Shown one piece after another: positions 8,846 through 16,425 of a DNA stretch of 38,053 nucleotides. The translations under genes were made by a program, and so were the position numbers. The notes under the pieces are model-generated. The model made no database searches. It worked only from the letters and a program-made list of their open reading frames with translations, and was not told the DNA's origin. This DNA is from Thermoanaerobaculales bacterium. GTDB taxonomy: Bacteria > Acidobacteriota > Thermoanaerobaculia > Thermoanaerobaculales > Sulfomarinibacteraceae. Numbering within the stretch: position 1 is the stretch's first letter; each line of letters opens with the position of its first letter. Where the stretch lies: NCBI GenBank assembly GCA_029287235.1, contig JARFRM010000250.1, forward strand, positions 1 to 38,053. The letters are read 5' to 3'.

Positions 8846-9692
8846 GGTCGCCCCCTTCCGCTCCGTCGACCACGGCCGCCGGTGCGGTCTCCTGTAAGGT
8901 CCGTGGGTCGTCGATGACGTAATAGACCTCGGGTTGGGTCCCGAGACCGGCCTTGCGTCTGATCGCCATCCGTTCGGCGAGCAGCTGCCGCACCTTTGAG
9001 CTCGGGTCGTTGAGATCGCCGAAGACGATTTCCTCGTTCCCGCATGCCTCGACGCAGGCCGGTTCGAGGCCGCGTGCGAGGCGCTCCTCGCAGAAGGTGC
9101 ACTTCTCGACCACACCTCGCATCCGGGTGGGGTAGTCGGCGGTGATCTCATCGATGGCCGGGCGCGGGTCCTTCCAGTTGAAGGAACGCGACCCGTACGG
9201 GCAGGCCACCACGCAGTAGCGACAACCGATGCAGCGGTGCCAATCCATCATGACGATCCCGTCGATGTCACGCTTCCAGGTCGCCTGTGTGGGGCAGACC
9301 CTGGTGCACGGCGGGTTGTCGCAATGGTTGCACAGCAGCAGGGTCGGCTTGCCCTTGAGATCCTCGCGGATGAAGTGAAACTCCTGCGAGTGGAAGGCGG
9401 TCTCGAAGTCATCCGCCCAGATCCACTTGACCTCGTTCTTGGGATCGTCCTCCCAGTTCGGGACATTGTGCTCGCGATGGCATGCCTCCACGCAGCGCTC
9501 GATGAGCGCATCGTCCTTGGAGAACTTGCGCAGATCGATGACCATGGCCCACCGGACACCATCCGCCGATGCCTCGGGGTGGCTGTCGGCGGTCGATGCC
9601 GCTGCGGTTGGAGCCTTGATCGACGACACTGCGGTCGTCCCCACGGCGGTGAGGCCTGCCAGCTTCAGGAAATCACGTCTGTTCCCAGCCAT
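8838..9692 (-). CDS. dsrO: DsrO, Tat-exported periplasmic 4Fe-4S protein of DsrMKJOP
   Basis: 284 residues from the ATG at 9692, which shares a base with the dsrJ stop (TGATG); the frame stays open to 9944 but that part overlaps dsrJ. The N-terminus has a twin-arginine signal (GNRRDFLKLAGLTAVGTT) ending around residue 35. Ferredoxin cysteine clusters follow in the order CVEACHREH, CNHCDNPPCTRVCPTQ, CIGCRYCVVACPYG and CTFCEERLARGLEPACVEACGN, enough for about four clusters. It belongs to the DmsB/PsrB-like family and hands electrons between the DsrJ cytochrome and DsrP in the periplasm. Export of a folded iron-sulfur protein through Tat matches the known complex. Confidence 0.96.
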   Translation of the reverse strand: MAGNRRDFLKLAGLTAVGTTAVSSIKAPTAAASTADSHPEASADGVRWAMVIDLRKFSKDDALIERCVEACHREHNVPNWEDDPKNEVKWIWADDFETAFHSQEFHFIREDLKGKPTLLLCNHCDNPPCTRVCPTQATWKRDIDGIVMMDWHRCIGCRYCVVACPYGSRSFNWKDPRPAIDEITADYPTRMRGVVEKCTFCEERLARGLEPACVEACGNEEIVFGDLNDPSSKVRQLLAERMAIRRKAGLGTQPEVYYVIDDPRTLQETAPAAVVDGAEGGDHA

Positions 9693-10081
9693 CAGTTGGC
9701 CCCTTTCGGTTCCACATGGCAGTCCCAGCAATAGGGCGTGACCGCCATATAGGTGTGGCAGGCGTCGCAGAACTCGGCCTTGTTTGAGTGACAGTCCATG
9801 CATGTCCGGGAGAGACTCATATCGAAGATCTTTCCGTTGGAGCTGCTCACGTAGTCCCGTTTTGCCTTCCTCACCACGTCGTCGCGCCACAGGTTGAGCA
9901 GATCCATATGATTGGGGATCATGTAGTCCTTCGTCTCGACACACTCAGTACTGCCATTCGTCGGGTAAACGAGCTTCGGAGCCTCGGGACCCTTTTCGGT
10001 CAGCGCGTTGAACCACAAAGGCGAGGTGGCGAGCACGAAGAAGACCACGAGACCGACGATGATTTTGCCGGCGTCATACAT
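9692..10081 (-). CDS. dsrJ: DsrJ, periplasmic triheme cytochrome c of DsrMKJOP
   Basis: 129 residues with one uncleaved N-terminal anchor (IIVGLVVFFVLATSPLWFNAL, about 7-27) and three haem-c motifs: CMDCH (94-98), CDACH (105-109) and CWDCH (118-122). A non-motif cysteine at C47 (TECVET) sits where the unusual His/Cys-ligated haem ligand of DsrJ is expected. DsrJ is specific to the DsrMKJOP complex and is not found in the smaller DsrMK form. It overlaps dsrK by 8 bp and dsrO by 1 bp, so the genes are tightly coupled. Confidence 0.96.
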   Translation of the reverse strand: MYDAGKIIVGLVVFFVLATSPLWFNALTEKGPEAPKLVYPTNGSTECVETKDYMIPNHMDLLNLWRDDVVRKAKRDYVSSSNGKIFDMSLSRTCMDCHSNKAEFCDACHTYMAVTPYCWDCHVEPKGAN

Positions 10082-11696
10082 CGGTGGTGCCCTCCGTTTC
10101 CGGCTTCAGGGGTTCGCCCCGCAGGTTCACGGTGCGTTCGGGTTCGCCGTCCATGACCAGAGCGTTCGCCACGAGCTCGTGGACGCCGCTGATCTCGACA
10201 CCCGGCGCCCAGTACTCGGCGAGGGGCGGCAGGGTCGCGCGATCGATGGCGCAGATGCAGCTCATGAGATTGACGCCGTGTTTATCGCGCACGTGCTTGA
10301 GCGCGTTACCACGCGGGAGCCCGCCGCGCAGACGCATCTCCATGTTCTCGTCATTGCCGAGACCGGCACCGCCGGCACAGCAGAAGGTGTGCTCGCGGAT
10401 GGTGTTCTCGGGCATCTCGAAGAAGTTGTTGCACACGTTTTTGAGAATGTAGCGCGGCTCGTCGAAGAGGCCGAGCGCCCGGGCCGGGTTGCAGCTGTCG
10501 TGGAAGGTCACCCGGTAGTTATCGTTTCGGCTCGCATCGAGCTTGATCTTCTTGTTGCGGATCAAATCGGCGGTGAACTCGCAGATGTGGACCATCTTGG
10601 TCGATCTCGCGTTCTCGAAGACGGTGCCGGTGATGGGTGAGCGCGGCACCTCGAGAAAGTCCGTCGGACCATTCATAGTGTCCATGTACTGGTGCATGAC
10701 CCGCCACATGTGGCCGCACTCGCCACCGATGATCCACTTGACTCCCAACCGTTTGGCTTCGTGGTAGATCTTGTAGTTGAGCTTCTTGATGGTGTCGTGC
10801 GAGGTGAAGAGGCCGAAGTTGCCGCCCTCGGAGGCGTAGGCCGACAGGGTGTAGTCGAGTCCGAGCTGCTGGAAGAGTGTCAGGTATCCGACGAAGGTGT
10901 AGGTCCCCGGATCGGCGAAGTAGTCGGCCGAGGGGATGATGAAGAGGATCTCGGCGCCCTTCTTGTTAATCACCGGGTCGACGTGGATTCCCACATCGTC
11001 CTCGAGCTCCTCGCACAGGAACTCGATGTTGTCCTTGAAGGTGTGAGGCTGGATCCCGAGGTGATTGCCGGTCCGCTGGCAGTTGGCCACCGGTTCCACG
11101 ACCCAGTTGATGTTCAGACCCACCAGCATCATGAGCTCGCGGGCCATCATGGTGACCTCGGCGGTGTCGATGCCGTAGGGGCAGTAGACGCTGCAGCGTC
11201 GGCATTCCGTGCACTGGAAGAAGTAGTAGTACCACTCCTTGAGCACCTCCTCGGTCAGCTTGCGGCCGCCGGCGAAGGCCCCGAGGATCTTGCCCGCGGT
11301 GGTGAAGTCGGCCCGGTAGATGGACCGCAGCAGCTCCGAGCGCAGCACCGGCATGTTCTTGGGGTCGCCGGAACCGATGAAGAAGTGGCACTTGTCGGCA
11401 CAGGCGCCGCACCTCACGCAGGTGTCCATGAAGACCCGCAACGAACGGTATTTGTCGAGGCGCTCCTTGAAGCCGTCGTGGATGATCTGCTGCCAGTTCT
11501 CGGGCAGCTTCCAGTCCTCATCGGTGGGCGACCACTCGCGAGGATTGGCGAAGTCCATGTACTCGAGGTTCTTCGCGACTCCGGGATATGACCAGGTTCC
11601 GCGCCGGTCCTCGAAGCTCACCGATGGATCCATCCAGTTTCGGCGCGGTGGGTCGAGATCGATCTGAATCAGCTCTTGAGGTGACTTCTCCGCCAT
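10074..11696 (-). CDS. dsrK: DsrK, HdrD-like iron-sulfur catalytic subunit reducing the DsrC trisulfide
   Basis: 540 residues, the usual DsrK length. Two ferredoxin-type clusters are seen near 91-105 (CVRCGACADKCHFF) and 179-190 (CTECRRCSVYCPYG). The CCG-type domain with the non-cubane 4Fe-4S site is represented by GGECGHMWR, HDSCNPARALG, HTFCCAGGAGLG and SCICAID. Family work shows that DsrK, with its b-haem partner DsrM, reduces the DsrC trisulfide to sulfide and reduced DsrC at the cytoplasmic face. The start at 11696 has a GGAGTGAGCC upstream stretch and lies 3 bp after the dsrM stop. Confidence 0.97.
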   Translation of the reverse strand: MAEKSPQELIQIDLDPPRRNWMDPSVSFEDRRGTWSYPGVAKNLEYMDFANPREWSPTDEDWKLPENWQQIIHDGFKERLDKYRSLRVFMDTCVRCGACADKCHFFIGSGDPKNMPVLRSELLRSIYRADFTTAGKILGAFAGGRKLTEEVLKEWYYYFFQCTECRRCSVYCPYGIDTAEVTMMARELMMLVGLNINWVVEPVANCQRTGNHLGIQPHTFKDNIEFLCEELEDDVGIHVDPVINKKGAEILFIIPSADYFADPGTYTFVGYLTLFQQLGLDYTLSAYASEGGNFGLFTSHDTIKKLNYKIYHEAKRLGVKWIIGGECGHMWRVMHQYMDTMNGPTDFLEVPRSPITGTVFENARSTKMVHICEFTADLIRNKKIKLDASRNDNYRVTFHDSCNPARALGLFDEPRYILKNVCNNFFEMPENTIREHTFCCAGGAGLGNDENMEMRLRGGLPRGNALKHVRDKHGVNLMSCICAIDRATLPPLAEYWAPGVEISGVHELVANALVMDGEPERTVNLRGEPLKPETEGTTDV

Positions 11697-11699
11697 GGC

Positions 11700-12695
11700 T
11701 CACTCCTTGTCCAAGACATAGCCGGAGGCCACCAGTTTGTCGTGGAACTCCTCCTCCCACTCGGCGTAGGTGTGACCGATGATGGGCGGGTTCCACGGGT
11801 TGATGTGGCGCTTGGCGCGGTTGTTGTTGGCCAGGTTGCGGGTCGGTGACAGGAAGACCCCGGGGGCGTGCAGCAGTTTGGAGAACGGGAAGTAGACGAG
11901 CAGCACGCTCACCAGGAAGACATGAATGAAATAGAGCGCACCGACACCCTCGGGAACAACCAACTGAAACGATGCCCACCCCGCGATGGCCGCCTTGACG
12001 TTGACGATGTCGACCTTCTCGAGGTGCCGCATGAGGAAACCGGAGATCGCGATGGCGAGCAAGAGATAGAGGGCGAAATAGTCCGTCGGTAGTGAGATGT
12101 ACTTCACCTTTGCATCCGCCAACCGCCGGAGAAGCAGGTAGCCCAACGACAGGATGAGAAGCACCGACGTGGCGTAGATGACCGGCACACCTACCTGGAA
12201 GAACCCATCGAGGTATTGGACGATCTCGACAGCCTGCGGAACCGGCTCGACAAAGAAACGGAAGTGCCGGAAGACGACGATCAGCATCGACCAGTGGAAG
12301 GCCATCGCGGCGGCCCAGAGGTACTTTGTGCCGATGTAATTGACCTTCTCACGATCGGTAATGAGCTCGACCCTGGTGTTGCGGAACAGAGACCTGAAAA
12401 ACAACACCTCGAGGAACATCCGTCCGACGACACCCAATGTGCCGCTGGGGTTGTCCAGCTCGGAGTTCTTGACCCACGGCAGTGACTTCTGCTGACCCGC
12501 GGTAGTGGGAATCCGGAACGGCACCGGAGCCCGCGCCCAGCGAATCACCCTGGCCAGGATACCGACCAGAAAGACCGCAAACGCGACGCCCGGGATCACC
12601 GCCCCGAACACCAAACGCAGATCGTCAGAGGCGACCGCCACGAAGGCGAGCAGCGCCAGAACGGCAACCGCGACGAGGGAAACCAAGGCACCCAT
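11700..12695 (-). CDS. dsrM: DsrM, NarI-like membrane cytochrome b of DsrMKJOP
   Basis: 331 residues with an N-terminal pair of hydrophobic helices, then about four helices of the nitrate-reductase gamma (NarI) type. Candidate haem-b histidines occur in AMAFHWSMLIVVFRHFRFF, SGFLMRHLEKVD and LYFIHVFLVSVLL. It carries electrons between menaquinol and DsrK. A strong ribosome site (GGAAGGAGGG) precedes the ATG at 12695. It is separated from the RsbRD-like gene by 134 bp with no gene and is followed by dsrK after 3 bp. Confidence 0.96.
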   Translation of the reverse strand: MGALVSLVAVAVLALLAFVAVASDDLRLVFGAVIPGVAFAVFLVGILARVIRWARAPVPFRIPTTAGQQKSLPWVKNSELDNPSGTLGVVGRMFLEVLFFRSLFRNTRVELITDREKVNYIGTKYLWAAAMAFHWSMLIVVFRHFRFFVEPVPQAVEIVQYLDGFFQVGVPVIYATSVLLILSLGYLLLRRLADAKVKYISLPTDYFALYLLLAIAISGFLMRHLEKVDIVNVKAAIAGWASFQLVVPEGVGALYFIHVFLVSVLLVYFPFSKLLHAPGVFLSPTRNLANNNRAKRHINPWNPPIIGHTYAEWEEEFHDKLVASGYVLDKE

Positions 12696-12829
12696 CGACT
12701 CGAACCCTCCTTCCTAATTTTCCGGAGTCATGAGCTCGGACCCGACTCGGGACCGGCCCTCCGGATGATCTCCACACGTCGAACCCAGACACCCTCGGAT
12801 TGCCGGCAATCGCTGAGGATTCGTGCAGC

Positions 12830-13345
12830 TCATGTGTTGGACGGTGGTCCGCCGGCTCGTTCTTCGCGCCACGAGTTGAGACGTTCCATCACCTTGAGAG
12901 ATCGATTTCGGACTTCTTTCACCCGTATGCCATACACCTGTTCACGGCAGCGGCTGAAGACATTGAATGCGGTCAAGAGCATCTGATCGACCCGAGAGTC
13001 GAAGATCCGTTTGGCCTCACCCGATGGACCATCCGCCACCTCGTCGAAGATCTCCTTGAGCTCCAAGACAAACGACACCGCCCTCGATGGCGACATCTCC
13101 TGGAGCGCCCGGACCCGGACGATGCGATCGAGGGCCGGTTCGACCTCCGAGGGATCCCGGTCGTCGAGGATCGCGTCGAAAATGGGTGTCAGTTCCTCCC
13201 GCAGGGCAGCGCCCACCGGATTGGCAAACGGATCCGACTGGTCGCGAAGGAACTGCGCCGTCTCTGCGGGATAGCCGTCGACGATGCGGTCAAACCAGCG
13301 CGCGAGCATCTTGGTTCGCTCAGTTTGGCTGAGATTGAGAGACAT
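12830..13345 (-). CDS. RsbRD N-terminal-like helical protein, first gene of the dsrMKJOP operon
   Basis: A 171-residue soluble, mostly helical protein (RWFDRIVDGYPAETAQFLRDQSDPFANPVG... LQEMSPSRAVSFVLELKEIFDEV... RCREQVYGIRVKEVRNR). The pattern WF..I...YP....FL......F.NPVG and the later SPS.AV.FV..LK match the RsbRD/RsbR N-terminal sensory domain, here alone without an STAS domain. Stand-alone copies beside dsrMKJOP are, as far as I recall, common in sulfate reducers. The gene begins just downstream of a sigma-54 promoter (13374-13389) and has a strong GGGAGGGG ribosome site, so it is the first cistron. A sensory or adaptor role for the DsrMKJOP complex is inference. Confidence 0.82.
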   Translation of the reverse strand: MSLNLSQTERTKMLARWFDRIVDGYPAETAQFLRDQSDPFANPVGAALREELTPIFDAILDDRDPSEVEPALDRIVRVRALQEMSPSRAVSFVLELKEIFDEVADGPSGEAKRIFDSRVDQMLLTAFNVFSRCREQVYGIRVKEVRNRSLKVMERLNSWREERAGGPPSNT

Positions 13346-13373
13346 CGATCCCCTCCCGAATCGAAGATCCTAC

Positions 13374-13389
13374 TGCAACCGTTGTGCCA
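13374..13389 (-). promoter_or_regulatory. Sigma-54 (-24/-12) promoter of the dsrMKJOP operon
   Basis: Read on the minus strand, the sequence is TGGCACAACGGTTGCA, an exact match to TGGCACRN4TTGCW. Transcription would start near 13363, giving an approximately 18-nt leader that still contains the GGGAGGGG ribosome site of the gene at 13345. The promoter lies inside an imperfect inverted repeat CTACTG...CAGTAG (13370-13393). Confidence 0.9.
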
Positions 13390-13469
13390 GTAGATCGACT
13401 CTCGTCGGGCACTGCAAAATACTCATCCTGCTCCACCTTGGTCCTTCCGAACCGTGGGGCGCTTTACAC

Positions 13470-13479
13470 GAGACGTCTC
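13470..13479. promoter_or_regulatory. Palindrome upstream of the dsrMKJOP sigma-54 promoter, possible activator site
   Basis: GAGACGTCTC is a perfect 10-bp palindrome about 80-90 bp upstream of the -24 element, a distance usual for sigma-54 activator sites. It is short and single, so it may be coincidental. It differs from the palindromes upstream of dsrA and tmcD. Confidence 0.3.
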
Positions 13480-13527
13480 CGGCGTTTCAGTCGCGTAACG
13501 ACCGGTCCCAAAGAAACCTCGTCACCC

Positions 13528-13560
13528 AAAAAACCCCGCCGTCCCGCCCCGATCGGGGGC
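13528..13560 (-). terminator. Putative terminator after dsrC
   Basis: On the minus strand a GC-rich inverted repeat (CCCCGATCGGGG, 13547-13558, which can also pair as CCCCG with the later CGGGG) is followed by TTTTTT (13533-13528). It lies 32 bp after the dsrC stop and before the sigma-54 promoter of the next operon. Confidence 0.6.
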
Positions 13561-13592
13561 GAAACGGTAGGGAACAACAACGAGGTCGAAGA

Positions 13593-13910
13593 TCAGACGC
13601 AGCCGGTCGGCTTCGGCAGGCCGGCCACTTTGCAGGCGCCCTTCGCCGGGCCGGAGGGGAACAGCTCATAGATCTCCTTGAGCTGGAATCCCGTCTGCTT
13701 GCAGAGCTTGCGGATCATCGGCGCCACACCGAACTGGAGATAGTAGTCGCGCAGATAGTTGACGACCTTCCAGTGGTCCTCGGTGAGGTCATCGACGCCC
13801 TCGGTGGTTGCCAGCGCATTCGCAACCTCCTCGTTCCAAGCCTCAGGCTCCATCATGAAACCGTCTTCGTCAACCGAGATGGAAACGCTGCCGTGTTCGA
13901 AAGTTGCCAT
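13593..13910 (-). CDS. dsrC: DsrC, sulfur-carrier protein with both redox cysteines
   Basis: A 105-residue DsrC/TusE-family protein. The C-terminal arm GACKVAGLPKPTGCV keeps both essential cysteines: CysB at 93 and the penultimate CysA at 104, spaced 11 apart. This is the pattern of true DsrC, whereas TusE-like forms lack CysB. DsrAB loads a sulfite-derived sulfur as a trisulfide between these cysteines and DsrMK releases it as sulfide. It is the last gene of the dsrA operon, 3 bp after a TPR gene, with ribosome site GGGAGGATTGAGCA, and a terminator-like hairpin follows. Confidence 0.98.
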   Translation of the reverse strand: MATFEHGSVSISVDEDGFMMEPEAWNEEVANALATTEGVDDLTEDHWKVVNYLRDYYLQFGVAPMIRKLCKQTGFQLKEIYELFPSGPAKGACKVAGLPKPTGCV

Positions 13911-13913
13911 TGC

Positions 13914-14507
13914 TCAATCCTCCCTTTTCTTTCCCGGGCCTTCGGCGCCGGTGATTTCCACGAGTGTCGTGTTCGAGTTACGTGCCTTTTTGATCTGGGC
14001 CTTTTCCAAGGCCTTGACGAAATCCTGTGTTGGGGCGTGACCGAGCTCGATGGCTCTTGCCAGATATCGTTCGGCCGCTCCGTGATTGCCCATGGCCAAT
14101 TGGCCCACCGCGAGGTGGTAGTGGGCAGCCGGGTGATTGCGCTCGAGCTCGAGCACCCTCTCGTTGCACTTCACGAGGTTTTCCGGATCGTTGAGATAGA
14201 GATATGCCTGACCCAGGTTGTAGTGGCCGATCACCAGTGTGTCATCGAGGCGCACTGCCTCCAGATTGGCATCGCGGCAGCCCTCGAACTCCCACCGCAT
14301 CAACCTGACACCACCGAGGTTGACCCAGGCCTGGATCATCGACGGATCGTATTCGACAGCCTTGAGATATGCCTCCTCAGCGCTTTTGACCCGTCCCGAG
14401 ATGGTGTAGGCAAGCCCCAGATTGTAGTGCGCCGCAGCGGACTCAGGGCTGTTTTCGATCGCCTTGAGGCACCGCTCAATGCGGTCCTTTTGGCTTTCAC
14501 GACTCAT
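13914..14507 (-). CDS. TPR-repeat protein inside the dsr operon
   Basis: 197 residues made almost entirely of tetratricopeptide repeats: AAAHYNLGLAYTISGRVKSAEEAYLKAVEYDP, AWVNLGGVRLMRWEFEG..., GHYNLGQAYLYLNDPENLVKCNERVLEL, and AAHYHLAVGQLAMGNHGAAERYLARAIEL, about four to five units. There is no signal peptide, so it should be cytoplasmic. It overlaps the HEAT-repeat gene by 11 bp and precedes dsrC by 3 bp. TPR proteins are protein-binding scaffolds. Position suggests a role in DsrC/DsrAB interaction or assembly, which is inference; I do not recognise a named ortholog. Confidence 0.88.
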   Translation of the reverse strand: MSRESQKDRIERCLKAIENSPESAAAHYNLGLAYTISGRVKSAEEAYLKAVEYDPSMIQAWVNLGGVRLMRWEFEGCRDANLEAVRLDDTLVIGHYNLGQAYLYLNDPENLVKCNERVLELERNHPAAHYHLAVGQLAMGNHGAAERYLARAIELGHAPTQDFVKALEKAQIKKARNSNTTLVEITGAEGPGKKRED

Positions 14508-14988
14508 CGATCCCTCCAGACTCCTCTAGGAGATCCCCAAACGCCCGGCGTTCGGTGGGATCCTCGAAATCGACATACTCGGCAATGAGTTGACACACCG
14601 GCCGGACCCTATCGGGCGCCGCCTCTGCGATTCTGGTCAAGGCACGAATGATCTCCGGGCGGAGGCCATCGTCCCACGACAGCGAGGCGAGAGGTGCAAT
14701 AAACGGAGCGACCAGTTCGGGATCATTGAACCCAATCTCCCCCACCGCGGGGATACCGAAAAAACCGTTGGTGGCCGACTCGTCGTTCAGCGCCCACATC
14801 AGGCGCCGGAGGAGATCGACTCCAATCTCGGGATGAGATGCAGCGACTTTGCCGAGCGACCTCGCAGCGCATCGGCGCACGGCTGCATCCGAGTCCCACA
14901 GACGGCCCAACAGATAGCGAGTGGCCTTGGGCTCCCGGATCGCCAGCGCGCCCAGTGTCTGCTCGTCTCCGACCCGGAGCAACTCCAT
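14497..14988 (-). CDS. HEAT-repeat protein (DVU0298-like) inside the dsr operon
   Basis: 163 residues from the ATG at 14988 (ribosome site AAGGGA); the frame is also open from an ATG at 15009 that overlaps the dsrN stop. The sequence is helical repeats: TRYLLGRLWDSDAAVRRCAARSLGKVA, then LLRRLMWALNDESATNGFFGIPAVGEIG, and a final repeat ending EESGGIDES. The LMW.LNDES....G.PAVGEI segment recalls the DVU0298-type HEAT proteins of sulfate reducers, from memory. It is likely cytoplasmic and a protein-interaction scaffold. It overlaps the TPR gene by 11 bp, so the two are coupled. Confidence 0.82.
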   Translation of the reverse strand: MELLRVGDEQTLGALAIREPKATRYLLGRLWDSDAAVRRCAARSLGKVAASHPEIGVDLLRRLMWALNDESATNGFFGIPAVGEIGFNDPELVAPFIAPLASLSWDDGLRPEIIRALTRIAEAAPDRVRPVCQLIAEYVDFEDPTERRAFGDLLEESGGIDES

Positions 14989-14999
14989 CACTCGTCCCT

Positions 15000-16400
15000 T
15001 CAGCCCCATGCCGCCGCCGGCTGGGTGTGGTCGGCGGCGTGGGTCACGGCCTGGGCCAGGAACCCAGTCGCCCAATCGGGAGAGGCGGATGCGTGAACAT
15101 GGAGATAGGACGCCCAGACCTGGCCGGCGACGATACCGTCGCGACCGCTCCCGATACCCGAACCCCGCGTCACTTCGCCAACGGTCCCGGCCGCATCACC
15201 GCCCGAAGAAATCATCGAATAGTGAAACTCATGGCCTTTCAGCTCGGTCCCAACGGGATAGAAGGGGTTCTCGCGGTCGATGACCACGGTTTCGTAGCCA
15301 TGCCCCTGTGGTCGGTCGGTCTGCACCACGGCCAGATCGAGCACACCGGCCATGGGGTGGACAACCTCACCCACCCGGAGTTCCCGAGCGAGGTACATGA
15401 GGCCGCCGCACTCGGCATAAACCGGCAGACCATCATCGACCCGATCCTTGACCGACTGGGCGAAACCGCGGTTGTCGGCGAGTCGGGCAGCGTGGACTTC
15501 GGGGAACCCACCGCCGATATAGAGACCATCGAGATCCGGGACGGCCGAGCCGCAGCTCGGCGACACCGCCACCAGCCGCGCGCCGGCGGCTTCAAGGGAT
15601 TCGAGGTTTTCCGGATAGTAGAAGCTGAATGCGGGGTCGGAGAAGTAACCGATCGTCACTCGGGCCCGACCGGGGAGAACATCAGATACCTCGAGGGCAA
15701 CTTCAGGGACGCTTGCCGAAAGGGCTTCGATCCGTTCGAGATCGACGTATTCGGCAACGACCGCCGCGGCGCGCTCGATGGCTTCGTCCCGGCGCGGGTG
15801 CTCCACCGCCGTCACGAGACCGAGATGACGATCCGGCAGCGGATCCTCGCCCTGCAGCCGCGGGATGGCGCCCACGACGGGCACACCGGTGGCCGTTTCG
15901 ATAGCCTCACGCACGACCCGCTCCTGCCGGTCGGTCCCGACACGGTTGAGAATGACGCCGACGAGGTTGAGGTCCGATTCGAGGTAAATGCAGCCCAACA
16001 CCACGGCGGCAGCGGTCCGCGTCATCTTCGTCACGTTGACAACGAGAATCACTGGAGCGCCGAGGAGCTTGGCCAAGGTTGCAGTGGAGTGGCTCCCCGC
16101 GGCATCGACGCCATCGAAGAGGCCGCGGTTGCCCTCCACCAGGAGGAGATCAGCACCGACCGCAGCCGTCACGGCGCGGCCGATGGCTCCGACCTCCATG
16201 AGATATGGATCGAGGTTGCGACACGGGCGGCCGGTGGCGGCCGCCAACCAGGCGGCATCGATGTAGTCCGGGCCCTTCTTGAAGGCCTGGATCACTCGAC
16301 CGCGATCGGCCAACGCCCGGCACAGACCGAGGCTGACCAGGGTCTTCCCACCATCGCCGGACAGACCGGCGACCACCAGTCGTGGGGTTCGCAGTTGCAT
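15000..16400 (-). CDS. dsrN: DsrN, CbiA/CobB-type glutamine-dependent siroheme amidase
   Basis: 466 residues from the ATG at 16400; the open frame continues to 16580 inside dsrL and is not coding there. The N-terminal P-loop is AGLSGDGGKTLVSLGLCRAL, followed by KKGPDYIDAAWLAAATGRPCRNLD and LLLVEGNRGLFDG, as in cobyrinic acid a,c-diamide synthases. The C-terminal class-I glutamine amidotransferase has the nucleophile Cys in VYAECGGLMYL and the histidine in the SYLHVHA region. No other cobalamin genes are nearby and it sits in a dsr operon, so it is DsrN, proposed to amidate siroheme to siro(haem)amide. Active-site residues appear intact. Confidence 0.95.
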   Translation of the reverse strand: MQLRTPRLVVAGLSGDGGKTLVSLGLCRALADRGRVIQAFKKGPDYIDAAWLAAATGRPCRNLDPYLMEVGAIGRAVTAAVGADLLLVEGNRGLFDGVDAAGSHSTATLAKLLGAPVILVVNVTKMTRTAAAVVLGCIYLESDLNLVGVILNRVGTDRQERVVREAIETATGVPVVGAIPRLQGEDPLPDRHLGLVTAVEHPRRDEAIERAAAVVAEYVDLERIEALSASVPEVALEVSDVLPGRARVTIGYFSDPAFSFYYPENLESLEAAGARLVAVSPSCGSAVPDLDGLYIGGGFPEVHAARLADNRGFAQSVKDRVDDGLPVYAECGGLMYLARELRVGEVVHPMAGVLDLAVVQTDRPQGHGYETVVIDRENPFYPVGTELKGHEFHYSMISSGGDAAGTVGEVTRGSGIGSGRDGIVAGQVWASYLHVHASASPDWATGFLAQAVTHAADHTQPAAAWG

Positions 16401-16425
16401 GATCAGGCCGCCCGCACCATCTCCG

